Below, one piece after another: positions 59,210 to 64,000 of a stretch of DNA of 64,000 nt. Every line of letters begins with the position of its first letter. The stretch's first letter is position 1. The notes beneath the pieces were generated by a model. The model worked only from the letters and a program-made list of their open reading frames with translations. It was not told where the DNA came from and searched no databases. The translations under genes were made by a program, and so were the position numbers. Source of the DNA: an uncultured Christensenella sp. GTDB lineage: Bacteria; Bacillota; Clostridia; Christensenellales; Borkfalkiaceae. The stretch covers positions 62,001 to 126,000 of the forward strand of contig CAJTNY010000001.1 in NCBI GenBank assembly GCA_910577875.1. Reading direction: 5' to 3'.

Positions 59210-60511
59210 TTAATTTCTCGTTTTGATTATTTCTATTACAGCTTTTAATTCTTCGTCGCCTTTGGTCCGCTCCCATTGCGCCGGCACCGGTGTACAACCG
59301 TCTTCGACGGTCACTCCTTTATCGTGTATGCACGTTTTTTCGTCCGGCCAGTAAATTTGCGCCGTCGTCAGCTTCAAAGCTTCTTTTGTAAAGTTGTTTA
59401 CGAAAGTAGACTGCATTATACCTTTACCGTAAGAGCGCGCTGTCTTGACTTCCTGACCGGACGACTGCAACCAACCGATATATTCTTCCGAATAGTCGGA
59501 AAGGAAAATATCTTCATATCCGAGCCTTCCGTAGCAAATCATTGCGCCGATAAGAGCTTCCGACGCGCTCGCGGTTCCGGAGTTCGCAAGAACGTAGACT
59601 TTCGTATTTTCAGCCAGAACGCTTGCATCTGAATAAACTTTCGTGCTTCTGAATTTTTCCTCCCTGCCCTTCTTGTTGCGCGAAAGCATAGCGAGAGTTT
59701 TAGTGTCGCCCGAAAACGCGTAAGACATATCCTGCATAACGTTCACATAGCCGCCTCCGTTGGAACGCAAGTCGAGAATAAGCGACGTGAATTTTTCGGC
59801 GTTGAATTTATTTATTAGCATATCGAATTCGCGTGCCGCCGTACCGTAAAACTGAGAAACGCTAATATAAGCGGTTCCGTCGGGAAGTTCTGGGATTATT
59901 TCGGAATACAGCGGAGTTATCGCAAGTCCGCCGTTCGCCGCGGAAGAATAAATCCAGGCATTGTCGTTGGAAGCCATATACGTATAAGACGCGGTGTATT
60001 CCGATTTCGATAAAGTATAAACTTCGCCGTCGGTAGAATTGAGATTTATGTTCTCTCCTTCCTTTGCGGAATTCACGAAATCGGCGAAATCGGAAGCCTT
60101 TCCGAACACAGAGCCGTTACCTCCGACCGAACCGCTTTCTATCCACTCCCCCGCGCGTAAACCGCTTATATATGCGGGCGAATTGCCGATAACCGAGCTT
60201 ATATAAATCCCTTTCCCTTCCACAAACGCGTAACTTATTCCTATGCCGCTTTTGGAACCCGAGTTGCTTTTTATTAGATTTTTATATTCTTCCGCCGTAT
60301 AGTAAGCGGAATATTTATCGAGAGTTCTGCCGGCTATTTCTTTTAAATCTTCACCCTCCAAAGCCGAATCTTCCACTGGATAAAAATAATGTTTTTTAAC
60401 CGTATCCGCGAACCATGCGTGAGAGGACAACGAACAACCCGCGATAAACGCGGCGGAGATAACCAGCGCAAAAACACAGGGAAATGCAATTTTGAATAAT
60501 TTATTTTTCAA
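59210..60511 (-). CDS. S41-family C-terminal processing peptidase, lipoprotein
   Basis: A 433-residue serine peptidase of the CtpA/tail-specific type. Lipobox FIAGC (Cys26). A PDZ-like domain (about 85-190, GIYISSVIGNSPAYISGL) precedes the catalytic domain: SLILDLRSNGGGYV, nucleophile Ser in NSGTASASEALIGAM, and catalytic Lys in SYGKGIMQS. Starts with TTG at 60511 behind GAGGTG. Spacing and coupling to the regulator gene at 60520 suggest one operon. Its substrates in the envelope are unknown. Confidence 0.9.
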   Translation of the reverse strand: MKNKLFKIAFPCVFALVISAAFIAGCSLSSHAWFADTVKKHYFYPVEDSALEGEDLKEIAGRTLDKYSAYYTAEEYKNLIKSNSGSKSGIGISYAFVEGKGIYISSVIGNSPAYISGLRAGEWIESGSVGGNGSVFGKASDFADFVNSAKEGENINLNSTDGEVYTLSKSEYTASYTYMASNDNAWIYSSAANGGLAITPLYSEIIPELPDGTAYISVSQFYGTAAREFDMLINKFNAEKFTSLILDLRSNGGGYVNVMQDMSYAFSGDTKTLAMLSRNKKGREEKFRSTKVYSDASVLAENTKVYVLANSGTASASEALIGAMICYGRLGYEDIFLSDYSEEYIGWLQSSGQEVKTARSYGKGIMQSTFVNNFTKEALKLTTAQIYWPDEKTCIHDKGVTVEDGCTPVPAQWERTKGDEELKAVIEIIKTRN

Positions 60512-60519
60512 GTTTCACC

Positions 60520-60927
60520 TCATTTCAACTCGTAAAGAATACGTAATATTTCGAAAGTAACCGCCGAATCGAACGCCCTGACGTCAAGCCCCGTCACGCT
60601 CTGAATTTTGTTCAGACGGTATATAAGAGTATTTCTGTGCATATATAACACTCTCGAAGTTTCCGAAACGTTCATTCCGTGTTTTAAAAAGCTGTCGACT
60701 GTATCCATCGTATCGGCGTCTTCGAAGATACGCGCAAGTTTCTTTAAATCGTATCCGGAAATCAGCCTTTCCCTCTGGGCTTTAGTAAGCTGGGAAATTA
60801 TTTCCGAAAGCGGTATATTTTCCGGCGTAAAATGCGTTCGTTCAAGCATATTACCGTATGAATTATCGTATTTTGTCGAATTTTGCTCTATCCGCCGAGT
60901 ATCTTTTTCGTCCTCTGAACTGCTCAT
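60520..60927 (-). CDS. PucR/CdaR-type HTH regulator, C-terminal domain only
   Basis: A 135-residue protein with the PucR C-terminal HTH at residues about 75-130 (TVDSFLKHGMNVSETSRVLY, then MHRNTLIYRLNKIQSVTGLDV). Full PucR proteins are three to four times longer with a sensory domain, so here only the DNA-binding part plus a short acidic N-terminus exists. SD GGAGAAG. Likely to control itself and the peptidase gene. Confidence 0.85.
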   Translation of the reverse strand: MSSSEDEKDTRRIEQNSTKYDNSYGNMLERTHFTPENIPLSEIISQLTKAQRERLISGYDLKKLARIFEDADTMDTVDSFLKHGMNVSETSRVLYMHRNTLIYRLNKIQSVTGLDVRAFDSAVTFEILRILYELK

Positions 60928-60947
60928 AATCTTCTCCTTCGTGCAAC

Positions 60948-60976
60948 ATTATAACTCTAATTTACGCGTTTTGCAA
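60948..60976 (-). promoter_or_regulatory. Promoter of the PucR-like and S41 peptidase genes
   Basis: TTGCAA, 17 bp, TATAAT on the minus strand. Confidence 0.7.
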
Positions 60977-60993
60977 TACATTTTATTGTATTG
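60974..60993. promoter_or_regulatory. Inverted repeat CAATACA-N6-TGTATTG overlapping the -35
   Basis: Perfect 7-bp arms, overlapping the -35 end of the preceding promoter; a candidate operator for the PucR-like regulator. Confidence 0.45.
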
Positions 60994-61105
60994 TAAATAT
61001 TGTGTATAAATACCTTTTACGGGAGTAAAATATTAAAAACGGTTTATACGCATTTTAATATTAAGGTAAATATTACCGCTCATAGCAAAATCTTTAAATT
61101 AATTG

Positions 61106-61134
61106 TTGACATAAACCTTAATTTGTATTAAAAT
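61106..61134 (+). promoter_or_regulatory. Promoter of the repeat-bearing membrane protein gene
   Basis: TTGACA, 17 bp, TAAAAT, 90 bp before the ATG. The leader holds a small hairpin (TTAACC...GGTTAA) near 61157-61180. Between 60994 and 61105 nothing else was recognised. Confidence 0.75.
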
Positions 61135-61224
61135 GATAAGTGCTTAGAATTACCTTTAACCTCTATATATGCAAGGGTTAACTCAAATACAAAGTTTTCC
61201 AACGGAAAATCAGGAGAATTCAAA

Positions 61225-62946
61225 ATGGAAAATCCGCAAAACAAAAAACCGAATAAGTACGTAGTTTTAGCTACATATTTAGTCGCCGTCGTATGTTTGC
61301 TTTCAGGCTTATTTTTGCCGTTTTTCGGCGGCAAGGGCGCCGACGGCATACTCGCGTTACAGTTGCCGGACGTAATAAATAAAATCGCAAACAAGAATCT
61401 GACAACGGCAGGAAAAACGTTTGCACTTTCCTACCAAGTAGCTATACCCGGAACGACTAAAACGGTTGACGTTATGGCATACGTCGCACTGTTCTACACC
61501 GCAGTGACGTTATTCTCGCTCATCGCGCTTATACCCGTAGGAATAAGCACAAAAAAGGGCACTAAGACGGCAAGCGTTTTCGCGTACATCGTGGAAATCG
61601 CGGCGGTAGCCGTAACTTCTGTTTACGTAATGATTGCGTTGCAATATCAAGTCAGCGCCGATTTAATGCTTCCTGCAGAGCTGCTCCCTGCAGTATCGAA
61701 TTTCAGTTACAGTATGCTGGTTGCGCTTGCGGGTCCGCTTTTAATGCTTATACTATTAAGCATTTTAAACAAGAAAGCCTCTGGCGCGACGAAGATGTTC
61801 CTCTTCCTTCTCTCGGCAGTCGGTGTGCTGACACTTTACGACTTCTCGTTAATATTCCCCAAACTCGCGGAATTTAAACTCGCGCCCGCTTTATTCGGCG
61901 CAGCGGGCACAGGCACGGGAATAAATTCGTTACACCTTTTATTCGAAGGCGGTTTCAAAGATTATTTCAGCCTTCAACCCGACGTGAAGAGCAAAACGGT
62001 TCTTATACTCTGCACGGCTGCGGCGCTTATAGTCGTAATAAATTATTTTATCGATATTATCGGTCTTTCTACAAACGCCAAAAAGACAGGAATTGTTTTC
62101 AACGTTACAAGATACGGTCTCGGATTGATTGCCGTTCTCGCGCTTTTCATAACGGTTACTATCTGCAAATACAAAATCGGTATTATGTTGATTGTACTTC
62201 CCTCGGCAATCGTTATCCAGCTTTTAATAAGCATTGTCAGACTGATAATAAATTTAAAGAAAGCTAAAAAAGAAACAGCCGAACCGACAGCAGATAAAGT
62301 CGAGCAGGTTGAATTCGAAGAGCCTGTAAGACCTTACAGACAAAGACCCGTGTACGTTGAACCTGTTCCCCGCGTTAAAGAAGAAGTTTACGAACAACCC
62401 GTTTCCGAACCCGTATATGCGGAACCCGAGCGCCGTCAGCCCGTTCCCGAACCCGTATATGCGGAACCCGAGCGCCACCAGCCCGTTCCCGAACCCGTAT
62501 ATGCGGAACCCGAGCGCCACCAGCCCGTACAGGATAAATACGGTTTCAACGAATCTTTAAAAGAAGAACCCGTACAGATGGATATTGCCGACATCGCGGA
62601 ACCCGAAAGCGTACCCGTTCCCGTCCGCTCGGCTCCTCCAGTCCAGACGGCTGCTCAGCCCCGGACGAACAACGCAGGTCAGGAAACGCGCATATATACA
62701 ATAAACACTATATACGGCGGACCCGTGGACGAGTTTATGAGAAAGCTCACCAACGACGAAAAAATCGAGTTCGCAATGACGTTTATAGAAAAAAGCAAGG
62801 GCAATATCGGAAACATTCCAGAGTACGTCATAGGCGGAAACAACAGGCTGTTCTTCTCCTCGGTATTCATATACCTCGGCAGAATACGCGGACTTATATC
62901 CGACGGACTTCTGAATAAAATGTACAAAGAACTCAATATGCTTTAA
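61225..62946 (+). CDS. Multi-pass membrane protein with a 14-residue repeat and a cytoplasmic C-terminal domain
   Basis: A 573-residue protein: about eight TM helices (residues about 12-345), then a charged linker, three copies of EPVYAEPERxQPVP (about 394-436), a disordered Pro/Ala-rich stretch, and a compact C-terminal domain beginning TRIYTINTIYGGPVDEF, with FMRKLTNDEKIEFAMTFIEK and GNIPEYVIGGNNRLFFSSVF. The C-terminal domain looks like a partner-binding fold. No family recognised for the TM part. Good SD AGGAG, promoter and terminator; single gene. Confidence 0.8.
   Translation: MENPQNKKPNKYVVLATYLVAVVCLLSGLFLPFFGGKGADGILALQLPDVINKIANKNLTTAGKTFALSYQVAIPGTTKTVDVMAYVALFYTAVTLFSLIALIPVGISTKKGTKTASVFAYIVEIAAVAVTSVYVMIALQYQVSADLMLPAELLPAVSNFSYSMLVALAGPLLMLILLSILNKKASGATKMFLFLLSAVGVLTLYDFSLIFPKLAEFKLAPALFGAAGTGTGINSLHLLFEGGFKDYFSLQPDVKSKTVLILCTAAALIVVINYFIDIIGLSTNAKKTGIVFNVTRYGLGLIAVLALFITVTICKYKIGIMLIVLPSAIVIQLLISIVRLIINLKKAKKETAEPTADKVEQVEFEEPVRPYRQRPVYVEPVPRVKEEVYEQPVSEPVYAEPERRQPVPEPVYAEPERHQPVPEPVYAEPERHQPVQDKYGFNESLKEEPVQMDIADIAEPESVPVPVRSAPPVQTAAQPRTNNAGQETRIYTINTIYGGPVDEFMRKLTNDEKIEFAMTFIEKSKGNIGNIPEYVIGGNNRLFFSSVFIYLGRIRGLISDGLLNKMYKELNML
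62407..62532 (+). repeat. Three 42-bp tandem repeats
   Basis: Units start at 62407, 62449 and 62491 and are nearly identical at the DNA level; they encode the 14-aa repeat EPVYAEPERxQPVP. Confidence 0.9.
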
Positions 62947-62953
62947 AACAAAT

Positions 62954-62978
62954 TACCCGCCGGTTAAACCGGCGGGTA
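62954..62978 (+). terminator. Terminator after the membrane protein gene
   Basis: Stem TACCCGCCGG/CCGGCGGGTA, loop TTAAA, followed by TTAAATTTAATAATTTT. Confidence 0.75.
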
Positions 62979-62991
62979 TTAAATTTAATAA

Positions 62992-63019
62992 TTTTAGGAA
63001 AAGTGTACTTTTCCTAAAA
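62992..63019. repeat. 28-bp palindrome
   Basis: Two 13-bp arms around a 2-nt centre, containing the 17-mer AAAAGTGTACTTTTCCT. Confidence 0.7.
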
Positions 63020-63099
63020 CGATAAAAAACACCGAAAATATTATAATTAAGCAATAAAATTATACCAAAAACACTTAAATAAAGCAAGAATTTGATTAC

Positions 63100-63116
63100 A
63101 GGAAAAGTACACTTTT
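63100..63116. repeat. Inverted copy of the 17-mer AAAAGTGTACTTTTCCT
   Basis: The reverse complement of the 17-mer at 62999-63015 occurs here, 37 bp before the last gene. Nothing coding lies between the two copies. Confidence 0.7.
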
Positions 63117-63152
63117 ACTACAAAGCGAAACGCTGAAAACAGGAGGTTAAAT

Positions 63153-64000
63153 ATGAAGAAAAAAGTATTGTCGGCATTATTAACAGTTTTTTGTATTGCA
63201 GGCGCGGCATTTGCATTTACCGCTTGCGATTCGGAAAACAACGAAAACGTAAACGGTAACGGCAACGGTAACGGAAATGAAAATCCCCCCGTTGCCGTAC
63301 TGAAAGACAGTCCCGCGCCCGTCAATATTCTGACTGAGTGCGACTCAACGTCTATTTACGTTTTGAACGCAGTTTACGAAGGTGAGGAAGATTTATCCGA
63401 ATTTACAGAATATAAACTCGACGACTACGATTGGACGAAGGCAAATACAAGCGAATACGACATGTCCGAGGCAATTTACGAAGGCTTGGAACCCGCTTCC
63501 ACCCATACCGTTTATGCGCGCTGCGGAGCACACGGAGATTACAAGGCGAGCAAGGAATATTCCGTTACAGTCACTCTCGAAAAAGGATTCCGCCGCGATT
63601 GGCCTGAAACCGCCTCATACGACGTCGAAGGAAAGACCGTTACCGTAACGCTCGAAGAAGGCGTAGAAGTATCGTTCGACAACCGCGAAACTTATACAAG
63701 CAACGGAACTTTTACATACACCGAAACGGGCTTAAAAACGTTTTATCTGAGATACGGCGAAACAAACAAGTATTTAGCGGGACCCGAAAAGAATTTCAAC
63801 GTATTGATAACTGATTTCGCAGGCGGTTTGGGCACGGAAGAAAACCCCTACCGTATCGATAATCTCGAACAATTCAAAGCACTGCGTACCGCGTCTTATA
63901 TGCGCGACGGAGACCGGTGCAAACTGACTTCCGACATCGAATTCGATGAAACCGTCCTCGATAAGGTTGAGCGCGGAAGCATAATAAACATAGACGGCGG
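63153..64000 (+). CDS. Lipoprotein, C-terminus cut by window edge
   Basis: The frame runs off the window after 282 residues. Signal peptide with lipobox FTAC (Cys25), then a Gly/Asn-repeat linker (GNGNGNGN), then beta-rich Ig-like and fibronectin-like modules (for example VAVLKDSPAPVNILTE; KGFRRDWPETASYDVEGKTV) and a segment GTEENPYRIDNLEQFKAL typical of surface GLUG or Pectate-lyase-like repeats. AGGAGG precedes the ATG. Confidence 0.8.
   Translation, partial: MKKKVLSALLTVFCIAGAAFAFTACDSENNENVNGNGNGNGNENPPVAVLKDSPAPVNILTECDSTSIYVLNAVYEGEEDLSEFTEYKLDDYDWTKANTSEYDMSEAIYEGLEPASTHTVYARCGAHGDYKASKEYSVTVTLEKGFRRDWPETASYDVEGKTVTVTLEEGVEVSFDNRETYTSNGTFTYTETGLKTFYLRYGETNKYLAGPEKNFNVLITDFAGGLGTEENPYRIDNLEQFKALRTASYMRDGDRCKLTSDIEFDETVLDKVERGSIINIDG

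Noticed and set aside
62407..62532. CRISPR-like array
   Set aside because: The 42-bp units are contiguous without spacers and lie in frame inside a coding region.

Overview
The window looks like chromosomal DNA of an anaerobic, endospore-forming member of the Clostridia, probably an uncultured gut-type lineage. This is inferred from the sporulation genes spoIIGA-sigE-sigG, spoVT, yqfC and yqfD, from pyruvate phosphate dikinase, and from strong SD sequences mixed with TTG and GTG starts. Base composition is intermediate, with a few clearly AT-rich islands. No rRNA, tRNA, CRISPR array, transposase or integrase was recognised. Nearly all genes lie on the minus strand.

Layout. 1-2.4 kb: hybrid histidine kinase, cut by the window edge. 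2.5-5.3 kb: an AT-rich single-gene insert (HD domain fused to a GHKL ATPase) flanked by a perfect 38-bp direct repeat of the 3' end of sigG. 5.3-7.6 kb: sigG, sigE and spoIIGA with a Spo0A-type box. 7.7-18 kb: a lipoprotein, dusB, mazG, a SpoVB/YabM flippase, spoVT, lgt, leuA, a 40-aa membrane peptide, a relic of an XRE regulator and a MATE transporter. 18-33 kb: a 1571-aa lipoprotein, then a six-gene MoxR/DUF58/von Willebrand A operon read from 32.8 to 23.2 kb. 33-41 kb: a regulatory region with two ECF sigma modules (one enclosing a secreted cysteine peptidase), two small XRE regulators with recognisable palindromic operators, a YpsA-like SLOG protein and a BspA-type lipoprotein. 41-50 kb: ppdK, then recO-yqzL-era-ybeY-pgpH-phoH-yqfD-yqfC, a string known from Bacillus but here without dgkA and cdd. 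50-58 kb: a 2624-aa modular surface lipoprotein. 58-64 kb: a MinD/MinE-like pair whose MinD lacks the Walker A lysine, an S41 peptidase with a PucR-type regulator, a membrane protein with a 14-aa repeat, and the start of another lipoprotein.

How the genes work together. The sporulation genes give mother-cell (SigE) and forespore (SigG, SpoVT) control. The yqfC-recO string couples a late sporulation function with ribosome maturation, c-di-AMP turnover and DNA repair. Lgt modifies the many lipoproteins. The MoxR operon probably assembles or remodels a cell-envelope complex. The ECF modules probably sense envelope conditions.

The strongest unusual signals are the sigG-targeted single-gene cassette, the MinDE pair with a degenerate ATPase, the ECF module containing a peptidase, and several genes whose promoters sit so close to the start codon that their mRNAs should be leaderless.
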